DNA of 64,000 nucleotides from Mesorhizobium xinjiangense (GCF_009749525.1 NZ_WOAC01000015.1:124001-188000); one strand, 5' to 3'. Counted from the first letter of the stretch, positions 1 through 9,234 are shown. Translations and numbers: made by a program. Notes: generated from the letters alone by a model not told the origin.

Positions 1-1519
1 CGTCATTGACGCCGATGGCGGTGGTGACGAGATCCTTCACGTTGCAGCGGTAGATGGTCGGAAAGCCGAGCTCCAGGAGCCACGCCACCGGCACGTCATC
101 GACGAGCTTCTGCTGCACTTGCGTGTAGAGCTCCTGGCGCTCCTCGTCCGTCACGGCCACTGCGGCCTTGTCGAACAGTGCGTCCACGTCCGCATTCTCG
201 TAGCCCTCGACATTGTTCCACTGAGAACCCTTGGCGATGTTGGTCGAGATGTAGCTGCGCGCCACGCCCAGCGCCGGATCGCCATACTGGTAGAGATAGG
301 TAAACGCCATGTCGTAGTCCCACTCGGCCAGCTTCTGGTTCCAGCCGGCGACATCGGTGGAGACGATCTCGACATTGACGCCCACCTCCTCGAGGTTCTG
401 CTTCACGGCCTCGGCCCAGCGCTGCCAGGTCTCGCCATAAGGCAGCGGCAGGAGACGCACGGTCTCGCCGTCATAGCCCATCTCGTCGAGCAGGGCCTTC
501 GCCTTCTCGGGATCGTAGTCGTATTGCGTCACCTCATCGCTGTAGAAGCGCGTCGAGGAAGAGACCGGGCCGGTCGCCACCTTGCCGAGCCCGTTCCACA
601 GGGCATCGCGGGCAAAGTCGCGGTCCATGGCGTACATGACCGCCTGGCGGAAGCGCGCGTCGGCCGTCGGCCCCTCGCGATTGTTCAGCCACATCCAGGA
701 GTGCGGGCCGAAATATTCCCAGCCCTTGTCGGTGATGCAGGTGTTTTCCATGTCGGCGACGCGCTGCACATCGAAATTCTCGATGGAGCCGCCGGGAAGG
801 ATGTCCACCACGCCCGTCTCATAGGCGACGGCGCGCGAGGCGGCATCGGGGATCACGTGCCAGTAGATCTCGTCGAGATAGGGCTTGCCCTCCTCGTAAT
901 AGTCCTCGTTCCTGGTCAACAGGATATGCGATCCCTTGACCCATTCGGTGAACTTGAAGGGGCCAGTGCCGATCGGCGTGTTGTTGGCCGGATTGTTGTT
1001 GTAATCCGTGCCCTCGTAGATGTGCTTGGGGATTATCGGCATGGTGCCGGCCTCGAAAATGCCGAGGAACGGACCGAAGGGCTGCTTCAGCTTGAAGACG
1101 ACAGTGGTGTCGTCGGGCGCGGTGATCGATTCGACATGTTCGAGCGAGGTGCGCAGGCGCGCATGTGTCTCGCGCAGGAAGACATCCGCCGAGAATACAA
1201 CGTCGGCCGAGGTGAAGGGCTCGCCGTCATGCCATTTGACATTGTCGTGCAAGTGAAAGGTGTAGGTCAGCCCGTCGTCGGAAACCTCCCAGGACTTGGC
1301 GAGCTGCGGCATGGGCTGGAGCTTCTCGTCATAGCGCAGCAAACCCTCGTAGATCTGACCGGCGACCATCTGGGTCGGGCCGTTCTGCACCAGGCCCATC
1401 ATCAGGCTCGGCGGCTCGGGCTGGATGACGACGTTGGCGCGCCCGCCCATGACGGGCTCGGCATGAAGCGCGGTGGAAACCAGAAATGCGGCGGCGAATG
1501 GCACCAGTTTTTTCAGCAT
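1..1519 (-). CDS. Peptide-type ABC transporter substrate-binding protein (family 5), partial
   Basis: This is a periplasmic solute-binding protein of the DppA/OppA family (SBP_bac_5), which captures peptides, opines or related ligands for an ABC importer. The visible part is about 506 codons; the reading frame is still open at the left edge, so the C-terminus is missing. It starts MLKKLVPFAAAFLVSTALHA, a clear Sec signal peptide with likely cleavage after LHA. Family features follow: a lobe with WEVSDDGLTYTFHLHD, the GTGPFKFTEW motif and a VVFSADVFL segment. No permease or ATPase gene is visible beside it; they may lie beyond the left edge. The next gene upstream is an aldolase 82 bp away. 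The substrate cannot be read from sequence. Confidence 0.93.
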   Translation of the reverse strand, partial: MLKKLVPFAAAFLVSTALHAEPVMGGRANVVIQPEPPSLMMGLVQNGPTQMVAGQIYEGLLRYDEKLQPMPQLAKSWEVSDDGLTYTFHLHDNVKWHDGEPFTSADVVFSADVFLRETHARLRTSLEHVESITAPDDTTVVFKLKQPFGPFLGIFEAGTMPIIPKHIYEGTDYNNNPANNTPIGTGPFKFTEWVKGSHILLTRNEDYYEEGKPYLDEIYWHVIPDAASRAVAYETGVVDILPGGSIENFDVQRVADMENTCITDKGWEYFGPHSWMWLNNREGPTADARFRQAVMYAMDRDFARDALWNGLGKVATGPVSSSTRFYSDEVTQYDYDPEKAKALLDEMGYDGETVRLLPLPYGETWQRWAEAVKQNLEEVGVNVEIVSTDVAGWNQKLAEWDYDMAFTYLYQYGDPALGVARSYISTNIAKGSQWNNVEGYENADVDALFDKAAVAVTDEERQELYTQVQQKLVDDVPVAWLLELGFPTIYRCNVKDLVTTAIGVND

Positions 1520-1601
1520 GGCTTGTCGTTCCCCTTGGTGGTTTTGGCAGTCGGGCTTTTCTCCTCTTGGCCTGCCGGGACTTTGGCTACTTATTGCGGA
1601 C

Positions 1602-2381
1602 TCATGTCACGAGATCCGGATAGTGCTTGATGGCCAGGCGCTCGAAGGCGTCCCATTGCGGGTCGGGCTTGTTGCCCGTGTGGTGCTTGTCCCAGCCCTC
1701 GTACTGACGGGCGGTCTTCTCGGCCAGTTCCTCGCCGACCTTCAGCGGCGTGCCGCCCGACGACATGATGGCAAGCTGCGCGCGGCAGGCCCGCTCCAGG
1801 TTGAACATGAGCGCGAATGCCTCGCCCACGGTGCGTCCGCAGGTCATGAGACCGTGATTGCGCAGCACCATGATATTGTGATCGCCGAGATCGGCCACCA
1901 GCCGCTCGCGTTCGCTCAAGTCCAGCGCGATGCCCTCATAGTCGTGGAAGGCAGTGCGGTTATGGAACTGCAGCGACCATTGATTGAGCGGCAGGATGCC
2001 CTCTTCCATCGACGAGATCGCCACGCCGGCGACCGTGTGCGTGTGCAGCACGCAATGCACGTCCGGGCGCGCCGCATGCACGGCGCTGTGAATGGTGAAG
2101 CCGGCCTTGTTGATGCCCGCGCCGTATTCGTCGCGCAGGATATCGCCATTGATGTCGACGGTGACGAGGCTCGAGGCCGTCACCTCGTCGAAGCGCAGGC
2201 CGAACGGGTTGATGAGAAAGGCGTGCTCGCCCTCCTCCGCCGGCGCGCGGCTCGAAATATGCGTGAAAATGCTGTCGTCGAGCTGGTAATGCGCGATCAG
2301 CCGGTAGGCGGCCGCAAGCTCGATGCGTTCGCGGGCCTGCTTGTTGGCGTTGGCGGGATCGAACTGGGATTGCACGCTCAT
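1602..2381 (-). CDS. Class II aldolase/adducin family protein
   Basis: This 259-residue protein is a class II (zinc-dependent) aldolase/adducin domain enzyme, the fold of fuculose- and ribulose-phosphate aldolases and epimerases. The zinc-binding HTHT motif is present in CVLHTHTVAGVAISS, and a third histidine lies in VLRNHGLMTCG. Length and both motifs are normal for the subgroup often annotated only as 'class II aldolase/adducin'; that subgroup has no agreed substrate. The gene is divergent from an FCD-type GntR regulator, with a 12-bp palindrome in the shared intergenic region, so it is probably that regulator's target. It lies next to a peptide-type binding protein gene and could act on the same nutrient, but that is inference. 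Confidence 0.9.
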   Translation of the reverse strand: MSVQSQFDPANANKQARERIELAAAYRLIAHYQLDDSIFTHISSRAPAEEGEHAFLINPFGLRFDEVTASSLVTVDINGDILRDEYGAGINKAGFTIHSAVHAARPDVHCVLHTHTVAGVAISSMEEGILPLNQWSLQFHNRTAFHDYEGIALDLSERERLVADLGDHNIMVLRNHGLMTCGRTVGEAFALMFNLERACRAQLAIMSSGGTPLKVGEELAEKTARQYEGWDKHHTGNKPDPQWDAFERLAIKHYPDLVT

Positions 2382-2506
2382 GGTCGCTCCGTTTGCCGCG
2401 CCCGCCCTGGCCGTTGTGCGGACGTTCGTCCTTGGCTGTCGCCGACCTGCAGCCAGGCCGGAATCCGTTTATGCCGATAGGCAAGCACAGCCATTGCGAA
2501 GTGTCA

Positions 2507-2518
2507 ATTGTCGACAAT
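2507..2518. promoter_or_regulatory. Candidate operator of the GntR/FCD regulator (12-bp perfect palindrome)
   Basis: ATTGTCGACAAT is a perfect palindrome in the 191-bp gap between the divergent aldolase and GntR genes. Its core, TTGTCGACAA, fits the T-x-GT...AC-x-A operator pattern known for FadR/FCD-type GntR regulators. It lies 54 bp before the regulator start and 125 bp before the aldolase start, so one site could control both. Confidence 0.6.
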
Positions 2519-2572
2519 CGTCATTGTTGCTATGATCGCGATCACAACAGGACTCGCGGAAGAACGATCGCA

Positions 2573-3262
2573 ATGGCCAAGCTGTTCTCGGAAGTCTCCA
2601 CCACCGACCTGGTGACGCAGATCGCCCGGCAGATCACGCGCGCCATTGTCGCCGGCCGGCTGAAGCCCGGCGAACGGCTGACCGAACTGCAATTGTCGCG
2701 CGAGTTCGGCACCAGCCGAGCGCCCGTGCGCGAGGCGGCGCGGCTCCTGGAAAGCCAGGGGCTGGTCAATTTCAGCCCGCGCCGCGGCTTTTTCGTGCGC
2801 ACGCTGACGGCAACGGATCTGCGCGAGATCTACGAGTTGAGGATCGGCCTCGAATTGCATGCCGCCGGTCTGGCGATCGAACGCGCCAGGACAAAGGATG
2901 TCGAGGCCCTGGAGCGGCAGATCGGGAAGCTCTATCGGCTCGCCGACCAGGGCTCGGCCGAAGAGCAGATCTTCGAAGACTTCACCTTTCATCGCATGCT
3001 TTGCGCGGCGGCCGGCAATGCCCGGCTGCTCAAGGTCTATGACGAATTGGCCGTCGAGATGCGGGCCGGCATCACGCTGATCGGCAAGCTCTATGACGAT
3101 CCCCATCGCCTTGCGCAGACGCATGAGCCGATCGTCGAAGCGCTGAAGGGCCGCGATCGGGATGGATTGCTCGCAGCCCTGCGCTACCATATCGAAGTGG
3201 CTCAGGAAGCCGTGGTGTCGCTGTTCGAAAGCATCGAGGACAGCGCCTCGGCGGCGCAGTAG
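2573..3262 (+). CDS. GntR family transcriptional regulator, FCD (FadR) subfamily
   Basis: This 229-residue DNA-binding regulator has an N-terminal winged helix-turn-helix (about residues 8-75; LQLSREFGTSRAPVREAARL is the helix-turn-helix) and a C-terminal all-helical FCD effector domain (about 85-215). The FCD metal-binding pattern is visible: D/E in the ELRIGLE region, FHRMLCAAAGN, and a late H in LRYHIEVAQEA. The ATG at 2573 was chosen because it begins MAKLFSEV directly before the HTH and has a GGAAGAAC element upstream. It is divergent from the class II aldolase and presumably senses a carboxylic or sugar-derived acid that the aldolase pathway handles. The ligand is unknown. Confidence 0.93.
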   Translation: MAKLFSEVSTTDLVTQIARQITRAIVAGRLKPGERLTELQLSREFGTSRAPVREAARLLESQGLVNFSPRRGFFVRTLTATDLREIYELRIGLELHAAGLAIERARTKDVEALERQIGKLYRLADQGSAEEQIFEDFTFHRMLCAAAGNARLLKVYDELAVEMRAGITLIGKLYDDPHRLAQTHEPIVEALKGRDRDGLLAALRYHIEVAQEAVVSLFESIEDSASAAQ

Positions 3263-3296
3263 CTGCCTGAGGTTGCAGTGGAAAGCTGCGTGCTGC

Positions 3297-3869
3297 TTAC
3301 GCCTCGCGTGGCAGCACCGACAGGACCCTGGCAATGAAGGAATGGAACTCGGCCATGTAGCCGCGCAGGAATTCCCGGGTCGACTCGACGGTGACCTCAC
3401 CCTCGTCGTTGATCATCCCCTCCTTGAACTGGATATAGGCCTCCGGTGCGTTCATCTGGGGCGCGTTGCAAAAGCCGAGGACGCTGCGCAACTGCTGCTG
3501 GGCGATGGCCGTGCCGATGGCGCCCGGCGAGGTTCCGATGACGGCCGAGGGTTTGCGTGTAAAGGCGTTCGTTCCATAGGGACGGCTGGCCCAGTCGATG
3601 GCGTTCTTCAAGCCTCCGGGAATCGACCGGTTGTATTCCGGCGTCACGAAGAGCAACGCGTCGCATGAGACGATGGCGTCCTTGAAGGCGCGCGCGACCG
3701 GCGGAAAATCCGCGTCATAATCATAGCTGTAGAGCGGAAGATCACCGAAGCCGATCTCCTCGAAGGTCAATTGCTCCGGTGCAAGCCCGATCAGGGCCTT
3801 GGAAAGCTTGCGGTTGATCGACTGCTTGGCCAGGCTGCCGACAAAATAGCCCACCTTGTAGCTGGTCAT
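3297..3869 (-). CDS. NADPH-dependent FMN reductase family protein
   Basis: This 190-residue flavodoxin-fold protein belongs to the NADPH-dependent FMN reductase / chromate-quinone reductase (ChrR-like) family. It reduces FMN, quinones or metal oxyanions with NAD(P)H in the cytosol. The N-terminal phosphate-binding loop GSLAKQSINRKLSKAL and the isoalloxazine-contacting motif TPEYNRSIPGGLKNAIDW are both intact. The start at 3869 (MTSYKVGYF) has AAAGGACC just upstream; a longer reading from upstream would add eight residues without a ribosome site. It appears to be a single-gene unit, facing the 3' end of the GntR gene. The physiological electron acceptor cannot be told from sequence. Confidence 0.92.
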   Translation of the reverse strand: MTSYKVGYFVGSLAKQSINRKLSKALIGLAPEQLTFEEIGFGDLPLYSYDYDADFPPVARAFKDAIVSCDALLFVTPEYNRSIPGGLKNAIDWASRPYGTNAFTRKPSAVIGTSPGAIGTAIAQQQLRSVLGFCNAPQMNAPEAYIQFKEGMINDEGEVTVESTREFLRGYMAEFHSFIARVLSVLPREA

Positions 3870-3979
3870 GACAGGTCCTTTCCTGTGGCGTGGCACGCGA
3901 CCCCGGTTCCAACTCTATGTGCCGTTCAGTCGGCCGTCCATTCACAAGCCGCATCATGCGGTGGCCATGCCGCCGGCGT

Positions 3980-4807
3980 TCAGGCGGCCCGCTTGGCCAG
4001 CCGGGTGCGGATGCTCTCGACATCGGCGCGCGGCGTGGCGGCAAACAGCGTCTTGGTGTAGTCGTGCTTGGGATCGGAAAAGACCGCGTCACGCGTGCCG
4101 TATTCCACCGCTTCGCCGAAATACATCACCATCACCTCGTCGGCGATGTAGCGCACAACCGACAGGTCATGGCTGATGAAGACATAGGTGAGCTCGAACT
4201 CGTCCTGCAGGTCGGCGAGCAGGTTGAGCACCTGTGCCTGCACCGACAGGTCGAGCGCCGAAACCGGTTCGTCCAGCACCAGAAGGCGCGGGTTGAGCAT
4301 CAGCGCGCGGGCAATCGCGATGCGCTGGCGCTGGCCGCCCGAGAACATGTGCGGATAGCGGTTGAAGTGCTCAGGCTGCAAGCCAACCTTGGTGAGCATG
4401 GCCATGGCGCGGTCGCGCCGTTCGGCGGCCGGAACGTTGGAGTTGATGACGACCGGCTCCATCAGCACGTCGCCGATCTTCTGGCGCGGGTTGAGCGAGC
4501 CATAGGGATTCTGGAAGACGATCTGCACCTTGCGGCGCATCTCCGGCGTCAGGTCGCCGGCGGCCATGTCCACCTTCTTGCCGTCGATGAACAGCTCGCC
4601 GTCGGTCGGCGGATCGATCATGGTGATCATACGCGCCAGGGTGGACTTGCCGCATCCCGATTCGCCGACGATGGCCAGGGTCTTGCCCTTTTCGAGCTTC
4701 AGATCGATGCCCTTGACGGCGTGCACGGTGCGTGCCGGGCGGAACAGGCCGCCGCCGACGTGGTAGTCGCGCTTGATGCCGCGGGTCTCCAGGACGATTT
4801 CGCTCAT
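3980..4807 (-). CDS. Peptide-type ABC transporter ATP-binding protein (DppF-like)
   Basis: This cytoplasmic ATPase of a peptide/opine/nickel-type importer is 275 residues long. Walker A is at about 48-56 (GESGCGKST), followed by the Q-loop (FQNPYGSLNPRQ), the signature FSGGQRQRIAIARAL and Walker B LLVLDEPVSALD. The protein ends soon after the D-loop/H-loop region (YTKTLFAATPRADVESIRTR) and lacks the C-terminal Cys-containing oligopeptide-transporter extension found in typical DppF and in the second Dpp operon of this window. It is the last gene of the operon binding protein-permease-permease-ATPase-ATPase. It overlaps the preceding ATPase gene by 4 bp (ATGA), which indicates translational coupling. 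Confidence 0.95.
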   Translation of the reverse strand: MSEIVLETRGIKRDYHVGGGLFRPARTVHAVKGIDLKLEKGKTLAIVGESGCGKSTLARMITMIDPPTDGELFIDGKKVDMAAGDLTPEMRRKVQIVFQNPYGSLNPRQKIGDVLMEPVVINSNVPAAERRDRAMAMLTKVGLQPEHFNRYPHMFSGGQRQRIAIARALMLNPRLLVLDEPVSALDLSVQAQVLNLLADLQDEFELTYVFISHDLSVVRYIADEVMVMYFGEAVEYGTRDAVFSDPKHDYTKTLFAATPRADVESIRTRLAKRAA

Positions 4808-5658
4808 TGGGCGGCTCCCGTGTAAGGCGCCTCGTCGAACGCGAAGTCGGAGACGGTCGGCAGGCGGTCGCCGGTGGCGTTTTCGGGCAGCGCCGACAGA
4901 AGGGCCTTGGTGTAGGCGTTCTTCGGCTTTTCGAAGAGCGACAGCACGTCGGCCTCCTCCATCTTGCGCCCCATATACTGCACGATAACGCGGTCGGCGG
5001 TCTCGGCCACGACGCCCATGTCGTGGGTGATCATGATCATGCCCATGCCCTGTTCGGCCTGCAGCTTCATCAAGAGGTCGAGGATCTGCTTCTGGATGGT
5101 CACGTCCAGCGCCGTGGTCGGCTCGTCGGCAATCAGGAGCTTGGGATTGCAGGCGATCGCCATGGCGATCATGACGCGCTGGCTCTGGCCGCCCGACATC
5201 TGATGCGGGAAATGGCCGAGCCGCTCCTCGGGATCGGGAATGCCGACCGCCTCGAACAGCTCGATGGCGCGCTTGCGCCGGGCCGCCCGGTCGAGATCGG
5301 TATGGATCTTCAGCGCCTCCTCGACCTGGAACCCGGCCGTGAAGCACGGATTGAGGCTGGCAACCGGCTCCTGGAAGATCATCGCAATGTCCCTGCCGAT
5401 GATCTGCCGGCGCTGCTTGGGGCTAAGATTGAGAATATCGCGCCCCTGAAAAGTCATGGCGTCGGCGGTCACGGTGGCGGTCCAGGGCAGCAGCCCCATC
5501 ACCGCCAGCATCGAGACGGACTTGCCCGAGCCCGATTCGCCGACGATCGCCAACACCTCGCGCTCGTCCACGGCAAGCGAAACGCGATCGACGGCGCGCA
5601 GCTTGCCGGTGGCCGTCTCGAACTCGACGGTGAGGTTCTTGATCTCAAGCAGAGCCAT
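4804..5658 (-). CDS. Peptide-type ABC transporter ATP-binding protein (DppD-like)
   Basis: This 284-residue ABC ATPase pairs with the DppF-like ATPase. Walker A is GESGSGKS, the Q-loop is [12 protein letters not shown], the signature is [15 protein letters not shown] and Walker B is [20 protein letters not shown] supplies the H-loop. Like its partner it is shorter than usual: after [17 protein letters not shown] it stops without the C-terminal cysteine cluster (CxFxxRC-type) typical of DppD. It lies 3 bp after the inner permease gene. The substrate is unknown; context says only peptide/opine-type uptake. Confidence 0.95.
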   Translation of the reverse strand: MALLEIKNLTVEFETATGKLRAVDRVSLAVDEREVLAIVGESGSGKSVSMLAVMGLLPWTATVTADAMTFQGRDILNLSPKQRRQIIGRDIAMIFQEPVASLNPCFTAGFQVEEALKIHTDLDRAARRKRAIELFEAVGIPDPEERLGHFPHQMSGGQSQRVMIAMAIACNPKLLIADEPTTALDVTIQKQILDLLMKLQAEQGMGMIMITHDMGVVAETADRVIVQYMGRKMEEADVLSLFEKPKNAYTKALLSALPENATGDRLPTVSDFAFDEAPYTGAAQ

Positions 5659-5661
5659 CGG

Positions 5662-6573
5662 TCACGACCTCTTCAGTTTCGGATCGAGCGCGTCGCGCAG
5701 CCCGTCACCCATCAGGTTGATGGCGAGCACGGTGATGAGGATGGCCAGTCCCGGGAAGGTGACCACCCACCATGCGCGCATGATGAACTCGCGCGCTTCG
5801 GCCAGCATGGTGCCCCATTCCGGCGCCGGCGGCTGCGCCCCCATGCCGAGAAAGCCGAGGGCGGCGGCATCGAGGATGGCCGTGGAGAAGGAAAGTGCGG
5901 CCTGCACGATGAGCGGCGCCGTGCAATTCGGCAGGATCGTCCTGAACATGAGCCTGAGATGGCCAGCGCCTGCCACGCGGGCCGCCGTGACATAGTCGCG
6001 GCCCTTCTCGCCCATTACCGCGGCGCGCGTCAGCCGGACATAATGCGGCTGCTGCACCAGCGCGATGGCGATCATCGCGTTGACCAGGCCCGGGCCGAGG
6101 ATGGCCACCAGAACCAGCGCCAGAAGCAGCGACGGAAAGGCCAGGATGACGTCCATGACGCGGGTGATGGCGGTGTCGATCCAGCCGCGGAAATAGCCTG
6201 CGACGAGACCGACGATGATCCCGACCGAGACGGCCAGGGAAACCACCACGACGCCGATGAACAGCGAGAAGCGCGCGCCGTAGATCAGCCGCGAAAGGAT
6301 GTCGCGGCCGACCGCGTCGGTACCGAGAATGTAATCCCAGCTTCCGCCCGCCTCCCATACCGGCGGCACCAGGAAGGCGCCGCGGTTCTGCAGGCTCGGC
6401 TCGTGCGGGGCGATGACCGGCGCCAGGAGGGCGATCGCGACGATGGCGAGGAAGACGTAGAGTCCCATAACGGCGCCGCGGTTCTGGCTGAAATAGTACC
6501 AGAACTCGGCAAGCATGGCGCGGCGGGTTCCCGCCTCGGCGCCTTTTGTGATGATTGTGTTCGATTGAGCCAT
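5662..6573 (-). CDS. Peptide-type ABC transporter permease (DppC-like)
   Basis: This 303-residue inner-membrane permease belongs to the DppC/OppC family. It has an N-terminal cytoplasmic stretch (MAQSNTIITKGAEAGTRRAM), a first membrane helix near residues 35-58 and the periplasmic segment LGTDAVGRDILSRLIYGAR that marks the DppC type. The EAA coupling loop (AARVAGAGHLRLMFRTILPN) and several C-terminal helices ending LLAINLMGDGLRDALDPKL-type sequence complete it. The start was placed at the ATG at 6573. The preceding permease gene stops at 6576, so the two are almost contiguous and co-transcribed. Confidence 0.95.
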   Translation of the reverse strand: MAQSNTIITKGAEAGTRRAMLAEFWYYFSQNRGAVMGLYVFLAIVAIALLAPVIAPHEPSLQNRGAFLVPPVWEAGGSWDYILGTDAVGRDILSRLIYGARFSLFIGVVVVSLAVSVGIIVGLVAGYFRGWIDTAITRVMDVILAFPSLLLALVLVAILGPGLVNAMIAIALVQQPHYVRLTRAAVMGEKGRDYVTAARVAGAGHLRLMFRTILPNCTAPLIVQAALSFSTAILDAAALGFLGMGAQPPAPEWGTMLAEAREFIMRAWWVVTFPGLAILITVLAINLMGDGLRDALDPKLKRS

Positions 6574-6575
6574 GA

Positions 6576-7580
6576 TCAGTGCCTGATTCTGGGATTGATC
6601 AGACCGTAGAGCACGTCGACGATCAGATTGACGATCATGATGATGCCGGCGATCAGCAAGAGGCCACCCTGCACGACCGCGTAATCCCGCTTGAAGACGC
6701 TGTCGACCATCCATTTGCCGATGCCCGGCCAGGAAAAGATCGTCTCGGTCAGGATCGCCCCGGCCATGAGCACGCCGACCTGCAGGCCGATGGTCGTGAT
6801 GACGGGAATGAGGGCGTTGCGCAGCGCATGCAGGCCGATGACGCGCGCCGGCGACAGGCCTTTCGAGCGCGCCGTGCGCACATAATCCTCGCCCAGCACT
6901 TCGAGCATGGCCGAGCGCGTCTGGCGCGCGATCACTGCCAGCGGGATGGTCGCCAGAACGATGCTCGGCAGGATGAGATGGCTGACGGCCGAGCGGAAGG
7001 CGCCGGCCTGGCCGGACAGGAGGCTGTCGATCAGCATGAAGCCGGTGACCGGCGGGAAGAAGTACATCAATGAGATACGCCCGGACACCGGCGTCCAGCC
7101 GAGGATGCCGGAAAACAGGATGATGAGCAGCAGGCCCCACCAGAAGATCGGCATGGAATAGCCGACCAGGGCCGTGCCCATCACCGTCTGGTCGAGCCAC
7201 GTTCCGCGCTTGACCGCCGCAAGGACGCCGACGGGAATGCCGATGACGATGGCCAGCAGGATCGCGCAGAACGACAGTTCCAGCGTCGCCGGGAACAGGG
7301 TGAGGAATTCCTGAAGCACCGGCCGCTTGGTGACGATCGAGGTGCCGAGATCGCCCTGCAGCAGACCGAGCAGATAATTGAAATACTGAACGACCAGCGG
7401 CTGGTCGAAGCCGTAAAGCGCCTGCAGTTCGGCGTAGCGATCCTGGCTGATGCCGCGCTCGCCGGCAAGCAGCATGATCGGATCGCCGGGCAGCAGGCGG
7501 ATGAAGGCAAAGGAGACGATGGAAACCCCGATGAATGTGGGGATCAACAGCGCCAGCCGGTAGAAAACGAAACGCAACAT
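6576..7580 (-). CDS. Peptide-type ABC transporter permease (DppB-like)
   Basis: This 334-residue inner-membrane permease is of the DppB/OppB family. It begins MLRFVFYRLALLIPTFIGVS, the usual first transmembrane helix, followed by the LLPGDPI motif at the start of the periplasmic loop. It carries the EAA-type coupling segment (ARSKGLSPARVIGLHALRNA) and ends VDVLYGLINPRIRH, a canonical DppB C-terminus. It is the second gene of the operon, 61 bp after the binding-protein stop. Confidence 0.95.
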   Translation of the reverse strand: MLRFVFYRLALLIPTFIGVSIVSFAFIRLLPGDPIMLLAGERGISQDRYAELQALYGFDQPLVVQYFNYLLGLLQGDLGTSIVTKRPVLQEFLTLFPATLELSFCAILLAIVIGIPVGVLAAVKRGTWLDQTVMGTALVGYSMPIFWWGLLLIILFSGILGWTPVSGRISLMYFFPPVTGFMLIDSLLSGQAGAFRSAVSHLILPSIVLATIPLAVIARQTRSAMLEVLGEDYVRTARSKGLSPARVIGLHALRNALIPVITTIGLQVGVLMAGAILTETIFSWPGIGKWMVDSVFKRDYAVVQGGLLLIAGIIMIVNLIVDVLYGLINPRIRH

Positions 7581-7641
7581 GAAATGTCATGACCGGCGGC
7601 GGCCAGAAGCCGCCGCCGGTCCCTATCCTGGTTGAACGAGC

Positions 7642-9234
7642 CTATTCGGCGAGGTCCACGCCCTCGAAATGGTGTCCGCCGAGCGGGTCCATCTTGTAGC
7701 CGGTCACTTCCTTGCGCATCGGCATGTGAACGACCGAGTGTGCGATGGTCGCCCACGGCGCCTCGCGCTTAAAGACCACTTGCGCTTCCTTGTAAAGTTC
7801 GGCGCGTTCCTCCTGCGTCGGCAGGGTCTTGGCCTTCTGCACGAGTGCGTCGAACTCCTCGTTGCACCACTGGGCACGGTTCGAGCCGGCGACGGCGTCG
7901 CAGCCCAGCAGCACGGCGAGGAAGTTGTCCGGATCGCCATTGTCGCCGGTCCAGCCAAGCAGCACCGCGCCGTCGCGGTCGACCGCCTTGGAGCGCTCAA
8001 GGTACTCGCCCCATTCATAGGAGACGATCTCGACATCGACGCCGACCTTGGAGAAGTCCTCCTGGATCAGCTCGGCCATGCGCCGCGCATTGGGGTTGTA
8101 GGGCCGCTGCACCGGCATCGCCCAGACCTTCATCGAAAGGTCCGTCACGCCCTCTTCCTCGAGCATCGCCTTGGCGGCGTCCGGATCGTACGGATCGTCC
8201 TCGATCTCTTCGTCGTAGGACCACATGGTCGGTGGAATCGGGTTCTTGGCCGCCTGGCCGGCGCCCTGGAACACGGCGTCGAGAATGGCGTCCTTGTTGA
8301 TCGCCATGTTGAGCGCCTTGCGCACCTTCGGATTGTCGAACGGCTCCTGCTGGGTGTTGTAGGCCAGATAGCCCACATTCAGGCCTTCCTGTTCATCGAC
8401 CTTCAGCGCATCATTGGCCTTCAGGCTCTCGATGTCGGCCGGATTCGGATAGGGCATGATGTGGCACTCGCCGGCGAGCAGCTTCTGCTGGCGCACGGAG
8501 TTTTCCGTCGTGATGGCGAAAACCAGATCGTCGATCGGCTGCTTGCCGTTCCAATAGTCGGGATTGGCCTGGTAGCGGATCACAGCGTCCGGCTGGTAGG
8601 CCACGAACTGGAAGGGGCCGGTGCCGATGGGCTTCTGGTTCAGGTCCGACATCGAGCCGCTTTCGGCAAGCTGATCGGCATACTCCTTGGAGAAGATGGA
8701 GGCGAAATCCATCGCCAGGTTGGCGATCATCGGCGCTTCCGGCCGGCTCAGCACGAACTTGACCGTGTGATCGTCGATCTTCTCGATCGACGTCAACAGG
8801 TCCGGCATCGACATGGCGTTGAAATATTCCCAGGACGCGCCTTCGACATAGGCGTGGTAGGGATGGTCTTCCTTGAGCTGGCGCTCGAAGGAGAAGATCA
8901 CGTCGTCTGCGTTGAAGTCGCGGCTCGGCGTGAAAAAGTCCGTGCTGTGAAACTTGACGCCTTCACGCAAATGGAAGGTGATCTCGAGTCCGTCGTCGGA
9001 GATCTCCCAGCTTTCGGCGAGACCGGGAACGGTGTTGGTCGTGCCCGGCTCGAACTGCACGAGACGGTTGTAGACAGGCTTGGACGAGGCATCGAAGGTG
9101 GTGCCTGCCGTGTAAAGTGCCGGATCGAATCCCTCGGGGCTGCCTTCCGAGCAGTAGACAAGCGTCTTTGCGCTCGCCGCGCCGGACAGGACCGTCGCGG
9201 CAAGCAGCGCTGCCGCGAAGCTGAATCTCTTCAT
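7642..9234 (-). CDS. Peptide-type ABC transporter substrate-binding protein (DppA-like)
   Basis: This is the first gene of the operon and encodes a 530-residue family-5 periplasmic binding protein. MKRFSFAAALLAATVLSGAA is a signal peptide, with likely cleavage after ASA. The mature protein begins KTLVYCSEGSPEGFDPALYT, matching DppA-type dipeptide-binding proteins. The ligand-domain hallmarks WEISDDGLEITFHLREGV and IGTGPFQFVAYQPDAVIRYQ are present. Near the C-terminus WTGDNGDPDNFLAVLLGCDA resembles the DppA pocket with paired cysteines (CDAVAGSNRAQWCNEEF). The start at 9234 has GGGAG nine bases upstream. Dipeptide or haem/5-aminolevulinate-type substrates are plausible for this branch but not proven. 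Confidence 0.95.
   Translation of the reverse strand: MKRFSFAAALLAATVLSGAASAKTLVYCSEGSPEGFDPALYTAGTTFDASSKPVYNRLVQFEPGTTNTVPGLAESWEISDDGLEITFHLREGVKFHSTDFFTPSRDFNADDVIFSFERQLKEDHPYHAYVEGASWEYFNAMSMPDLLTSIEKIDDHTVKFVLSRPEAPMIANLAMDFASIFSKEYADQLAESGSMSDLNQKPIGTGPFQFVAYQPDAVIRYQANPDYWNGKQPIDDLVFAITTENSVRQQKLLAGECHIMPYPNPADIESLKANDALKVDEQEGLNVGYLAYNTQQEPFDNPKVRKALNMAINKDAILDAVFQGAGQAAKNPIPPTMWSYDEEIEDDPYDPDAAKAMLEEEGVTDLSMKVWAMPVQRPYNPNARRMAELIQEDFSKVGVDVEIVSYEWGEYLERSKAVDRDGAVLLGWTGDNGDPDNFLAVLLGCDAVAGSNRAQWCNEEFDALVQKAKTLPTQEERAELYKEAQVVFKREAPWATIAHSVVHMPMRKEVTGYKMDPLGGHHFEGVDLAE

Noticed and set aside
4807-6609. 600-codon plus-strand open frame opposite the Dpp ATPase and permease genes
   Set aside because: It is antisense to three genes with clear ABC motifs, has the His/Arg/Gly-rich composition of high-GC antisense frames, and matches no family.
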